From: a virus
Direction: 5' to 3' (one strand)
Length of the DNA: 27,020 bases
IMG/VR virus record: IMGVR_UViG_3300034524_000178
Span: 1-27,020 of that record
The notes under the pieces were generated by a model, which saw nothing but the letters and a program-made list of their open reading frames with translations, was not told the DNA's origin and did not search any database. Shown here piece by piece: positions 1 to 6,953 of this stretch (position 1 is its first letter; each line of letters begins with the position of its first letter). The position numbers and the translations under genes were made by a program.

Positions 1-210
1 ATGAGAATGCTTCAGAAACGGGTGTATAAATCGGTCAATGATGTTGTCCTAATGCCTCAAGAGTTAAATGCTATAGCCGATGAAATGATTAGTCAAGGCT
101 ATGAAGTGAATCGTGGCCCCGCCGGTACTGTTATTTTAAAGCTGGATGATGGACAGGTTTACTTTGTTCCAGCCGGTAACTCTATTAAGCAAATCTTATT
201 CCAAAATTAG
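1..210 (+). CDS. Small hypothetical protein, start uncertain
   Basis: This is a 69-residue reading frame if it starts at the first base of the window; the true start may lie upstream, so it could be the 3' part of a longer gene. An internal ATG at position 7 is another possible start. It is a mixed-charge soluble protein with no membrane segment, and I recognise no family. The middle looks alpha/beta (helix around residues 18-33, then strand-like VILKLDD and VYFVPAG). It ends 36 bases before the stop of the convergent minus-strand gene. An inverted repeat overlaps its stop codon. It may be a left-end early gene of the phage or a host gene; nothing here decides that. Confidence 0.5.
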   Translation: MRMLQKRVYKSVNDVVLMPQELNAIADEMISQGYEVNRGPAGTVILKLDDGQVYFVPAGNSIKQILFQN

Positions 211-261
211 ATGAGAGGAGAAAAAAACCTGACTAATGAAGCCAGGTTATTCATCTAATTT
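204..261. terminator. Nested inverted repeats between convergent genes; minus-strand terminator
   Basis: An 11-bp perfect inverted repeat (204-214 with 251-261) encloses an inner 6-bp stem (226-231 with 243-248). Read on the minus strand, the inner stem AACCTG / CAGGTT runs into seven consecutive T (complement of 221-227), as in an intrinsic terminator, and it begins within the stop codon of the minus-strand gene ending at 247. The outer repeat overlaps the stop codon of the plus-strand gene ending at 210. The inner stem is short, so strength is uncertain; the arrangement suits termination between convergent genes. Confidence 0.5.
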
Positions 262-780
262 GTTTAAGTCTAAGAATTTAATTGGCTTTCTTGGTTTTGA
301 AACAGCATTTTTTAAATCATCCAAGTAATCTTCAATAAATTCAGTTTCGCACCCTATTTCTTCTATAATGCCGGAATACTCTAAGACATTCTTGTCAGCA
401 TATCTTGTCAAAATAAGGGCCATAAATTCAGGACAAACTTTCCAAGCGCCGGCTACCTTATTTTCATGAAGCAATACTACAGAAAATACATTTAACTTTT
501 CCTCGACATCATGATAGAAATCACCACGGTAGATAAAAAGTGCTTCATGAAGGGTCAGCGGGGAAAAAACAGCTATAGGGCTTGGTAGTTCCGGATAAAA
601 AACATAACATCTCCAATCAGCGGGATTTTTCAAGTCTTCATCAACAACTTTGGCTAAATAATCGTGTCGGTGCAGCACATTAGTCAAAACATCGGGAAAC
701 TGTTTCTCAAGCGGTAAGAAACGATTAAATTCCTTAATGAGCTTAAGATCTTGTTGGATGTCAAATGGGAAATTTTTCAT
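247..780 (-). CDS. Hypothetical protein, minus-strand gene left of the transposase
   Basis: A 177-residue acidic soluble protein with no signal peptide or membrane segment, and no family I recognise. The sequence is rich in aromatic residues (for example DWRCYVFYPELPSP around residues 55-68), and the C-terminal 30 residues are strongly charged. It is transcribed against the transposase operon, the place and direction where phage Mu carries its repressor c. I see no convincing helix-turn-helix, so a repressor role is not supported. A GGGGG-containing ribosome site lies 11 bases before the ATG (complement of 792-797), back to back with the ribosome site of the divergent small gene. It could be an accessory (moron) gene of the phage. 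Confidence 0.65.
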   Translation of the reverse strand: MKNFPFDIQQDLKLIKEFNRFLPLEKQFPDVLTNVLHRHDYLAKVVDEDLKNPADWRCYVFYPELPSPIAVFSPLTLHEALFIYRGDFYHDVEEKLNVFSVVLLHENKVAGAWKVCPEFMALILTRYADKNVLEYSGIIEEIGCETEFIEDYLDDLKNAVSKPRKPIKFLDLNKLDE

Positions 781-783
781 ACT

Positions 784-797
784 GGAGGTGACCCCCT
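784..797. promoter_or_regulatory. Back-to-back ribosome binding sites of divergent genes
   Basis: Only 17 bases separate the divergent starts at 780 (minus) and 798 (plus). GGAGGTG (784-790) serves the plus-strand TTG start at 798 with a 7-base spacer. The complement of 792-797 reads AGGGGG and can serve the minus-strand ATG. No promoter fits in this gap, so the promoter of each gene must lie inside or beyond the opposing gene and the two transcripts should overlap at their 5' ends. Confidence 0.4.
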
Positions 798-956
798 TTG
801 TTAGAATTTAAAATTAATATTTCGCAAGATGAATTATGTGCATTAGTGAAAGGCCAAAAAATCAGGAAAGAAAAATGGTTTGATAGCCTTCCTGTTGATT
901 TAAAAGAAATGCTATTAAGATTAATGGAAGCACAAAAAGGAATAACTTTACAGTAA
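798..956 (+). CDS. Small hypothetical protein upstream of transposase
   Basis: A 52-residue protein starting at TTG, chosen because GGAGGTG sits 7 bases upstream and because the frame is open to the TAA at 954. It is lysine- and glutamate-rich, with a likely C-terminal helix (LKEMLLRLMEAQK). It lies directly before the transposase gene, where Mu carries ner, but I see no helix-turn-helix typical of Ner. It may be an early regulator or accessory factor; the function is unknown. Confidence 0.45.
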   Translation: MLEFKINISQDELCALVKGQKIRKEKWFDSLPVDLKEMLLRLMEAQKGITLQ

Positions 957-1006
957 ATAATTCTCTCTAAATTGCAAATAACCTTTTCGAAAGGAGGAAT
1001 AAAAAA

Positions 1007-3109
1007 ATGGTGCTACAGATACAAAAAGAGATATGGCTAACTACCGGAGAGGTTGCTGCCCTTGAAGGGATTTCAAGGCAGGCTGCACATAAAAAGGCAA
1101 AATCAAAAGATACAGATTGGAAAGTTAAAACAGATAAAATAACCAGTGGCGGTGGTGCAAGCGGTAAAGGTTTTTTAATTGCACTTTCCTCCTTATCGGC
1201 ATTGGCACAGCAGCGCTGGTACCAGAATAAACAGCTGGAAGTTATCAATGAGCAGGAAGAGATTTTAGAGGAACAATTTAATCCTGACTATGAAGATACT
1301 AAGCCGGCCCAGATATTTAACCTTGCTGAGCTTAAGGCACTGGTTGGAGAAGTGAAATTTGCCAGCATGATGAAGGATGCTGAAGAAAGCGCAAAGCCGG
1401 TTTATGAGTTTCTTGCTTTGGGTGACTGTCAGAACAAAACCATTAGAGCTAAGCAAATAGCTAAGAAGTACAGTATTTCTCTAAACACATTATACCGGCG
1501 GATAAATTCATATGAGGAAGGAGGAATAATTGGATTAATGCGAAAACTACCAAGCCTGGGTACCGGAACTATAAGAAGAGCTGTCCCAGAAGAAGTTGAA
1601 AGGTATATTTATGGGGAGTATCTGCAGCGGAATAAACCTAAAACAGCCCATGTATTTAAACGCACTATTAAATTCTGTGAGAAAAACGGTTTTGAAGTAC
1701 CTTCCCGGGCAACTGTTTACCGGGTGATCCAGGAATTGAATGAGACAAAACCTGACCTGGTTTGTTTAGCCAGAGACGGCGAGGAAGAATACATGAAGCG
1801 ATTTGCCGAAAAAGCAACTCGTAAAGAGCCTGATTTTGTTAACCAGGTGTGGGAAGGTGACCATCACCGGTGCGACTACTTCATCAATTACCGGGGAAGA
1901 GCTGTTAGACCTTGGTTTACACTATGGCTGGATGTTACCAGCAGGGTTGTTGTTGGTTGGGCACTAAGCATCCAGGCCAACGGCAGGACCATCGGATTAG
2001 CTTTAAGATATGGGATACTGGGCAAAAAAGTTTCCAGCATTGATGCACCAAGCAAGCAACTGCTTTCAACTATTGCTTCTCTTGGCTGGGATCTGAGCGA
2101 GCTCCAGCAGTTAGCCGGTGAAGAAATACCAATTAATGGATTGCCGGACAGCTTGTATATTGATAACGGTGAGGACTATAAGGCCAAGCTGAAAAAAGGT
2201 CTAAAATGCGAAGATTGGGAGTATTCCAAAGAAGTACGCAGTACCTGTGACCTTCTCGATATTAAGGCGAGATTTTGCACCAAATACAGCCCCTGGGCCA
2301 AAGGACATGCAGAAAGATGGTTTGGTACATACACCGACCAGTTCAGCCGGTATATGCCAGGATATTGCGGCAAGGATAACAAGCATCGGCCGGAAGGCTT
2401 GGATGAGCAGGCAATGGCCAAAAACAACCTGCTCCTGGATTTGGAAGAAGCTTGTTATCTTACGGAGATGTATATACTGCAGTATCACAACACAGTACAT
2501 AGTTCCCTGGGGATGACACCGCTGCAAAAATACCTAAATACTCCTAAGGTACGGGAAGGTATACCCGATGAAAGAACCTTAGACATCTGCCTCATGGATG
2601 TGGAGAAAGCAAAGGTTACCGCATCAGGAATTCAGCGGTTTGGCACCAAAGGAATGCGCCGGTACTACAAGCATGAAGAGCTTACCAAATATGCCGGTCG
2701 TTCAGTTGTCATCAGGTTTGACCCCAATAGAATCGGAGAAATACTGTGCTTTGACCCGAAAAACGGTAAATATATCTGCACTGCAACTAATAAAGAACTT
2801 CTGGAATGGAACGCATCTAAAGATGATATTCAAGCATTTCAAAAACGCCGGGCATCCCGGAAAAAAGATGTCAAAAAGATGTGGCATAACTACAGAGATG
2901 TTACTTTAGAAGCTGTTATGGAGGAGCGGCATGATGGTCTCGTAATGATTACCGGTCAAAATACCGAAACCAAGGGCATGAGGTTAATAACCGGAATGGA
3001 ACAGGCTTCTAAAGCAACGAGCAATAGTAAAAAAGCAAAGCCTACATCAGCCCGTAAGAAAACAAGCAGGTTTGATGAATTTATTCAGAAAGCAGGCAAC
3101 CAATATTAA
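1007..3109 (+). CDS. Mu-like DDE transposase (MuA family)
   Basis: A 700-residue protein that should carry out strand transfer of the phage ends into target DNA, for both integration and replication. Residues 8-75 form an N-terminal DNA-binding domain of the Mu type (WLTTGEVAALEGISRQAAHKK, GKGFLIALSSL). Helix-turn-helix segments follow at about 145-240. The RNase H-like core carries the DDE triad: D285 in WEGDHH, D386 in YIDNGEDY and E436 in GHAERWFG. A beta-barrel Mu_transpos_C-type domain follows (about 530-620), then a lysine-rich tail. Length is close to MuA (663). The D-D spacing of 100 is longer than in MuA, which suggests an insertion around residues 340-380. The start follows AAGGAGG by 9 bases. 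The MuB-like gene begins 20 bases downstream. Confidence 0.95.
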   Translation: MVLQIQKEIWLTTGEVAALEGISRQAAHKKAKSKDTDWKVKTDKITSGGGASGKGFLIALSSLSALAQQRWYQNKQLEVINEQEEILEEQFNPDYEDTKPAQIFNLAELKALVGEVKFASMMKDAEESAKPVYEFLALGDCQNKTIRAKQIAKKYSISLNTLYRRINSYEEGGIIGLMRKLPSLGTGTIRRAVPEEVERYIYGEYLQRNKPKTAHVFKRTIKFCEKNGFEVPSRATVYRVIQELNETKPDLVCLARDGEEEYMKRFAEKATRKEPDFVNQVWEGDHHRCDYFINYRGRAVRPWFTLWLDVTSRVVVGWALSIQANGRTIGLALRYGILGKKVSSIDAPSKQLLSTIASLGWDLSELQQLAGEEIPINGLPDSLYIDNGEDYKAKLKKGLKCEDWEYSKEVRSTCDLLDIKARFCTKYSPWAKGHAERWFGTYTDQFSRYMPGYCGKDNKHRPEGLDEQAMAKNNLLLDLEEACYLTEMYILQYHNTVHSSLGMTPLQKYLNTPKVREGIPDERTLDICLMDVEKAKVTASGIQRFGTKGMRRYYKHEELTKYAGRSVVIRFDPNRIGEILCFDPKNGKYICTATNKELLEWNASKDDIQAFQKRRASRKKDVKKMWHNYRDVTLEAVMEERHDGLVMITGQNTETKGMRLITGMEQASKATSNSKKAKPTSARKKTSRFDEFIQKAGNQY

Positions 3110-3129
3110 ATAAAAGGAGGAATTTTTAA

Positions 3130-4143
3130 ATGGCCGTTTTGGAAAAAGATTTGTTTGATGTTCAAAACAGTCAAAAAGGGTGGTCAAAAGAAAGGGCCCT
3201 CCTCCGTCGCCTAATTAAGGAAGAGGGCAGTAAAGTGACTGATGTTGCACGGGAACTTGGGAAATCTCACACAACAATCAGCCTTTACATCAATGGAAAT
3301 TATTCAGAGAGCGAACAATTCCAAGCTTCTGTAAGAGATTATCTCATAAGTTTGGGAAAATGGGAAGAAAATGATGAAAAACAAATTTTGGATGATACTC
3401 AACAAGTTCCTGAAGGCGGCTGGCGCACTAACATGAAAGACTTCCCTTTTATTGTTACTGCTGATACTAAACGAATCTGGGGAATCTGCCGGGTTTGTAT
3501 GGAACAAAACGAAATGGGAGTTATTGTCGGTGATCCAGGGTTAGGCAAAACCTTTTCCCTTGAAAGCTATATGAAAGAATTTTTATCTGTAGATGCTGTT
3601 ATGGTTACTTGCGACGAAACTACCAGTGTAAAGAGTATGCTGATTGAAACTGCTGAGGCTTTGAAAATAGAAACTAAAGGAACAAAACCAACGTTAATGA
3701 GACGTATCGTTAGTGAGCTTAAAAAGAATCCACGCCTTTTAATATTTGATGAAGCTGACCTGCTTAAAGGACCGGAACCCTATGAAACCATAAGGGCAAT
3801 ACATGACAAAGCAAAGACCGGTATTGTACTCTGCGGCAATAACAACTTAGCCATTAAGCTTCTTATGTATGCAGAGGACAAGCCGGAGATGGCCCGCATA
3901 CGAGACCGGATAGGATATTTTTGCAGACTATCAGGACTTACTCCTGAAGAGGCTATCCGCTTCCTGGACGATATAAATGCCACACCTGAAGCCAAGAAAA
4001 TGCTAACAGAAATAGGACGCCGGCGTGGTATCCGTCAGTTAGTTAAAGCTTTAAGCAGGCTGTTGGATGTTACCCATGGTGACAAGATTACAAGTGAATT
4101 AGTTGAGGACCTGGGGCAAATTGTTCTCAGTTTTAATGCTTAG
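3130..4143 (+). CDS. MuB-like AAA+ target-activator ATPase
   Basis: A 337-residue protein expected to bind target DNA as an ATP-dependent filament and to stimulate the neighbouring transposase. The N-terminal helix-turn-helix at about 33-58 (VTDVARELGKSHTTISLYING) matches the Mu B N-terminal layout. The AAA+ core shows Walker A GDPGLGKT (134-141), Walker B LLIFDEAD (203-210) and a sensor-1-like LCGNNN (234-239). The C-terminal helical part (about 265-337) fits the Mu B C-terminal domain. It is slightly longer than Mu B (312). AAAGGAGG precedes the ATG. Such ATPases also occur in Tn7- and Tn552-like elements, but the phage structural genes downstream settle this as a Mu-type phage. Confidence 0.93.
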   Translation: MAVLEKDLFDVQNSQKGWSKERALLRRLIKEEGSKVTDVARELGKSHTTISLYINGNYSESEQFQASVRDYLISLGKWEENDEKQILDDTQQVPEGGWRTNMKDFPFIVTADTKRIWGICRVCMEQNEMGVIVGDPGLGKTFSLESYMKEFLSVDAVMVTCDETTSVKSMLIETAEALKIETKGTKPTLMRRIVSELKKNPRLLIFDEADLLKGPEPYETIRAIHDKAKTGIVLCGNNNLAIKLLMYAEDKPEMARIRDRIGYFCRLSGLTPEEAIRFLDDINATPEAKKMLTEIGRRRGIRQLVKALSRLLDVTHGDKITSELVEDLGQIVLSFNA

Positions 4144-4154
4144 GGGGTGCAGCT

Positions 4155-4322
4155 ATGGATAAGATGGAAAAAATACGCAAGATGCAGTGTCTCCGGGAGG
4201 GGTGTAAATTCGCAAGAGAAAACCGGTGTCGAATTTACTGGGGCCAAAAATGCAATAGACTGGGCGGCCGAAAGATTCCAAGAATTATTTCGAGATATGA
4301 GTTTATTGATATATCAGATTAA
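4155..4322 (+). CDS. Four-cysteine miniprotein
   Basis: A 55-residue basic protein starting 11 bases after the ATPase stop, preceded by a GGGGGTG ribosome site. Its four cysteines (C12, C17, C25, C33) lie in a Cys-x4-Cys-x7-Cys-x7-Cys pattern, surrounded by many Arg and Lys, which suggests a small zinc-binding fold that touches nucleic acid. I recognise no family. Its position between the transposition ATPase and the accessory early genes implies early expression. A hairpin follows its stop. Confidence 0.6.
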   Translation: MDKMEKIRKMQCLREGCKFARENRCRIYWGQKCNRLGGRKIPRIISRYEFIDISD

Positions 4323-4330
4323 CTGACAGG

Positions 4331-4378
4331 TTAATCCCCCTTATCCCCCTTCGCCCAGGGTACCGCTAACCCCTGGGC
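4331..4378 (+). repeat. C-rich tandem motif followed by GC-rich hairpin
   Basis: Two near-copies of a pyrimidine motif stand in tandem (TTAATCCCCC at 4331, TTATCCCCC at 4341). They are followed by a perfect 8-bp stem GCCCAGGG / CCCTGGGC (4353-4360 with 4371-4378) with a 10-base loop. No T run follows, so this is not a standard intrinsic terminator. It could be an RNA processing or stability element, a pause site or an operator between the transposition genes and the accessory early genes. Confidence 0.5.
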
Positions 4379-4412
4379 ACTTACTTAATTAGTAGATTGG
4401 AGGTTACAAGAG

Positions 4413-4862
4413 ATGAAAGCAAGTAGTAAAGTATTCAGAAGCGCAATTCCCAAAGACTTGCGAGAAGACGGGCCTGCGGGGAAAATAGAAACCTACTGGC
4501 AGCCGGAAGCATTTACTTGGTATGGTGCTGAAATAAGCCAAAATAAAAGTGGCAGAATTCCCTATATTATTTATAACGACAAAGGGTTGTTTAGGATTTC
4601 AAATAAGGCTGCTTTATTGGCTGACCTTAAACCAGGTGACGGGCTAAAAATAGGTGTCAATAATGCATATCTAGCCATCATCAAAGATGTTACAGGTATT
4701 CCAGCCAGAGGGGATGCAGGTAAAACAAAAGCCATTCAATTTACATCGAAAGAAATGGCCAGATTGTTAACTGAAAAAGGATGGCCTAGTCGTAGGCATC
4801 TTATTTGTACACTGGATGAAAAAAATAATATGCTTGTTGCCAAAAAGCCTGTTGATAATTGA
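4413..4862 (+). CDS. Hypothetical early phage protein
   Basis: A 149-residue soluble protein with no family I recognise. The middle (about residues 40-95) looks beta-rich, with a turn of the form LKPGDGLKIGV that is common in small DNA-binding or swapped-hairpin folds. The C-terminal part is basic and ends with short strand-like stretches. GGAGG lies 10 bases before the ATG. It starts a run of densely packed small genes reaching to 6913. Function is unknown; expression with the transposition genes is inferred from strand and spacing. Confidence 0.65.
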   Translation: MKASSKVFRSAIPKDLREDGPAGKIETYWQPEAFTWYGAEISQNKSGRIPYIIYNDKGLFRISNKAALLADLKPGDGLKIGVNNAYLAIIKDVTGIPARGDAGKTKAIQFTSKEMARLLTEKGWPSRRHLICTLDEKNNMLVAKKPVDN

Positions 4863-4872
4863 GGTGAGTGAA

Positions 4873-5031
4873 ATGACATTTGAAGATACGGTTAAGGCTA
4901 CTATTTCTGCTTTTGGTGAAGGTCTGATAAGTAAAAGTGATGCGGTAGATACCATTCTGGATGCACTACATAACCTATGTGTCGATTGCAATTCCGTATT
5001 GGTTATTAATAGGCCGGAGGTAACGGAATGA
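4873..5031 (+). CDS. Small hypothetical early protein
   Basis: A 52-residue acidic protein. I chose the ATG at 4873 because GAGGTG lies 6 bases upstream; a longer version from 4816 would overlap the previous gene and lacks a ribosome site. The N-terminal half looks like an amphipathic helix (EDTVKATISAFGEGL), and two Cys (C36, C39) form a single CxxC. Its stop overlaps the next start (ATGA), indicating translational coupling. I recognise no family. Confidence 0.55.
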   Translation: MTFEDTVKATISAFGEGLISKSDAVDTILDALHNLCVDCNSVLVINRPEVTE

Positions 5032-5498
5032 TGGATAAACAGGCCCTGGAACTATGGTGTGATAAATGCAAAAAACGATTTTGGGTTGAAAAGCCCATTC
5101 CTAAAACAACTTGCTGCCCCATATGCAAGGAAACTGCAGAAATTAAATCGGAACGGGTGCCCTATGAAGAAATTAAAAATCTATGGAACTCAATCTGCAT
5201 CAGTTTTCCTAAGGTAGTTTCCGTCACGGATAAAAGAAAAGCCTCTCTTCGCTGCCGGTGGGAGCAGTTAAAAGAGTTAAGGGTTTTTGAAGAGGCATTT
5301 AAGAAACTGGAGTCCAGTGACTTCTGTAAGGGTAAGAATGACCGCAAATGGAAGGCTTCTTTCGACTGGATAATTGCAAACCAGACAAACATCGTGAAGG
5401 TCTTGGAGGGAAAGTATGACAACTATAATGTCAGTTATTCCAAAAACAGCCAGGGTACCTTTGACAAGATGCGGGACTTAAGTTATCTGGTTGAATAG
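5028..5498 (+). CDS. Zinc-ribbon protein with replication-initiator-like C-terminal region
   Basis: A 156-residue protein. The N-terminus carries a zinc-ribbon pattern, C11-x2-C14 and C29/C30 to C33 (CPIC). Residues about 50-135 resemble the conserved C-terminal region of many phage replication initiator or helicase-loader proteins: NLWNSIC, then a basic segment RKASLRCRWEQ, then FEEAF with ESSDFCKG, then WKASFDWII and KVLEGKYDN. Family recognition is from memory of the motif, not a search. Its stop-start overlap with the previous gene suggests coupling; GGAGG lies 7 bases before the first ATG. In a transposing phage such a protein may help recruit the host replisome after strand transfer; that role is inferred. 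Confidence 0.65.
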   Translation: MMDKQALELWCDKCKKRFWVEKPIPKTTCCPICKETAEIKSERVPYEEIKNLWNSICISFPKVVSVTDKRKASLRCRWEQLKELRVFEEAFKKLESSDFCKGKNDRKWKASFDWIIANQTNIVKVLEGKYDNYNVSYSKNSQGTFDKMRDLSYLVE

Positions 5499-5522
5499 TC
5501 TTTATGAAAGGCCGGTGAATTA

Positions 5523-5732
5523 ATGGAATTTGATGTTTTAAGAAGTGACCTGATTATTGTAACTGCAACTATTGATAAATCAATGACCATAAGCAGAGTT
5601 TTTAAGGATGTTGATGCCGCCTCCAATGCAATAAAAAATCTCACAAGATTGGGATATGTTGTAGCGGTTTTGGTGGGAGCAAATTTTAATCCAATGCCAC
5701 AAGTAGGAACTTTAGAGAAAGGAGCGTTTTAA
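5523..5732 (+). CDS. Small hypothetical early protein
   Basis: A 69-residue protein with an apparent alpha/beta pattern: strand (LIIVTATID), helix (VDAASNAIKNLTRLG) and a second hydrophobic strand (YVVAVLVGA). The last segment is too short and too interrupted to call a membrane anchor. It has a weak ribosome site (AAAGGCCGGTG). The stop overlaps the next start (TAATG). I do not recognise a family. Confidence 0.5.
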   Translation: MEFDVLRSDLIIVTATIDKSMTISRVFKDVDAASNAIKNLTRLGYVVAVLVGANFNPMPQVGTLEKGAF

Positions 5733-5872
5733 TGCTGAAAAAAGTGATTTTTTGGTTTAGATGCATAGGAATTGTTTGGAAAGACCGCAATAATAAAGCT
5801 TGTCGGCAAAAGTATCGCAGAATGGCTAGAGAATTTGAAAAAGTAATAATAGATAAATGGAGGATGATTTAA
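5732..5872 (+). CDS. Small basic hypothetical protein
   Basis: A 46-residue, strongly basic protein with a hydrophobic, aromatic N-terminus (VIFWFRCIGIVW) followed by an Arg/Lys-rich helix. GAAAGGAG precedes the ATG, which overlaps the previous stop; the next gene begins directly after the TAA. The layout could be an amphipathic membrane-binding or nucleic-acid-binding peptide. It is supported by the ribosome site and the exact packing between neighbours rather than by homology. Confidence 0.45.
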   Translation: MLKKVIFWFRCIGIVWKDRNNKACRQKYRRMAREFEKVIIDKWRMI

Positions 5873-6361
5873 ATGGCAAGAGTAAGAATACCTAGTGAAC
5901 CTGTCTTGAAATCTTGGGATGATGTTAATTTAACTCTTAAGGAAATTGCCGAGCTGGAGATTGCTATAGAAAAAATTGAAAATGATCTTAACGAAAAAGT
6001 ATCTGACCTAAAACTGGAAGCGGAAATGGCGGTAAAGCCACTCAAAGAAAGAATGGAAAAATTAGCTGCTGATATGAAAGATTTTGTGGAACTTAACCGG
6101 AGTGATATCAAGGGTAAGACAATGGTTCTTAATTTTGGAAAAACAGGCTTCCGGAAGAGCACAAAAATAATTCTAAAAAATGTTAAGGCAATTTTAGCCG
6201 CATTAAAAGCCCGAAAGATGGATGATTGCATATCTATAAAAGAATCAGTTAACAAGGAAAAATTAGGCGAATATCCTGATGAAATAATAGCAGCTGTAGG
6301 TGCTAGTAAAAAGATTGAAGACACCTTCTGGTACGAAACTGACCGGGAAAAATTATTTTAA
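5873..6361 (+). CDS. Mu Gam-like DNA-end protection protein
   Basis: A 162-residue protein resembling phage Mu Gam, which binds double-stranded DNA ends and shields linear phage DNA from host exonucleases (a Ku-like fold). Residues about 12-75 form the long helical arm (alternating acidic and basic residues), followed by the Gam-type core: KGKTMVLNFGKTGFRKST, ILKNVKAILAALKARKMDDC, then KLGEYPDEI. Length is close to Mu Gam (174). GGAGG lies 8 bases before the ATG. In Mu, gam is an early gene; the position here among early genes agrees. Confidence 0.85.
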   Translation: MARVRIPSEPVLKSWDDVNLTLKEIAELEIAIEKIENDLNEKVSDLKLEAEMAVKPLKERMEKLAADMKDFVELNRSDIKGKTMVLNFGKTGFRKSTKIILKNVKAILAALKARKMDDCISIKESVNKEKLGEYPDEIIAAVGASKKIEDTFWYETDREKLF

Positions 6362-6374
6362 GGAGGTTATGAAT

Positions 6375-6518
6375 ATGCTTAAAGCTAATATTCTGGATGC
6401 CAATGGACTATTGGATTTAGTTTTTAATGCTGATGAAAGCAACAAGCACAAAAGCTTGAGAGAAGGTATAACAATTGAACAACTGCAGCGGATGTATGAC
6501 CAGGGATATATTAATTAG
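6375..6518 (+). CDS. Small hypothetical protein between Gam and GemA
   Basis: A 47-residue acidic, helical protein. The ATG at 6375 is chosen because AGGAGG (6361-6366) is 8 bases upstream; the in-frame ATG at 6369 is too close to that site, and a longer frame from 6300 would overlap gam. The C-terminal half (ITIEQLQRMYDQGYI) resembles a short helix-turn segment, but no family is recognised. It ends 8 bases before the gemA start. Confidence 0.55.
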   Translation: MLKANILDANGLLDLVFNADESNKHKSLREGITIEQLQRMYDQGYIN

Positions 6519-6526
6519 GAGGTGTA

Positions 6527-6913
6527 ATGATGCCTCCAATATCAAAACAAAAAATCAAGAAACTTTGGGTGACAGCTAGGAACCTGGGGGTTGATGAAGA
6601 AAGCCTTCGTGATTTAGTTGAAAGCATAACCGGTTCCAGAAGCATCTCAAAGATGTCCGAGAAACATGCCAATAATGTCATAGATGCCTTAAAGGGTAAG
6701 TACCGGCCTGGTTTTGCATCCTCTCGTGAGGTCTGGAAAATATATGAACTGGCAAAAGAACTTGGCTGGGATGAGCCGCAGCGGTTAAGAGGATTTCTCA
6801 AAAAGAATTACAATGTTGAAGATCCTCGTTGGCTCACTTCAGAGATGAGCTGGCGGTGCATTGAAGGATTGAAAGTTCTTCTCAGAAAGCAAAAACAACA
6901 AGCTTCCGGTTGA
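6527..6913 (+). CDS. GemA / Mu gp16-like protein (DUF1018)
   Basis: A 128-residue protein matching the Mu GemA/gp16 pattern: an N-terminal helical segment ISKQKIKKLWVTARNLGVDEE, then LRDLVESITGSRSISKMSEK, and a C-terminal helix-rich part ending in a lysine-rich tail. In Mu, GemA modulates host gene expression and DNA supercoiling early in the lytic cycle. Tandem ATGs at 6527 and 6530 are both possible; AGGAGGTG is immediately upstream and the second ATG gives slightly better spacing. The order gam, small gene, gemA, mor follows the general order of Mu-like early regions. Confidence 0.85.
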   Translation: MMPPISKQKIKKLWVTARNLGVDEESLRDLVESITGSRSISKMSEKHANNVIDALKGKYRPGFASSREVWKIYELAKELGWDEPQRLRGFLKKNYNVEDPRWLTSEMSWRCIEGLKVLLRKQKQQASG

Positions 6914-6953
6914 TAAATAATAAAAATAAGTTTATAGTAAAGGTGGTGATTTT

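Noticed and set aside
1007-4143. Transposase plus AAA+ ATPase as a Tn7-like or CRISPR-associated transposon
   Set aside because: The ATPase/transposase pair alone would allow it, but Gam, GemA, Mor, DUF935 portal, gpF, gpI, gpT, sheath and baseplate genes follow on the same strand. There is no TnsA/TnsC/TniQ-like gene or CRISPR array.
5869-6324. Minus-strand 151-codon open frame opposite gam
   Set aside because: Low-complexity Ser/Ile/Phe translation, the expected complement of a Lys/Glu-rich helical protein; the Gam-like reading on the plus strand is well supported.
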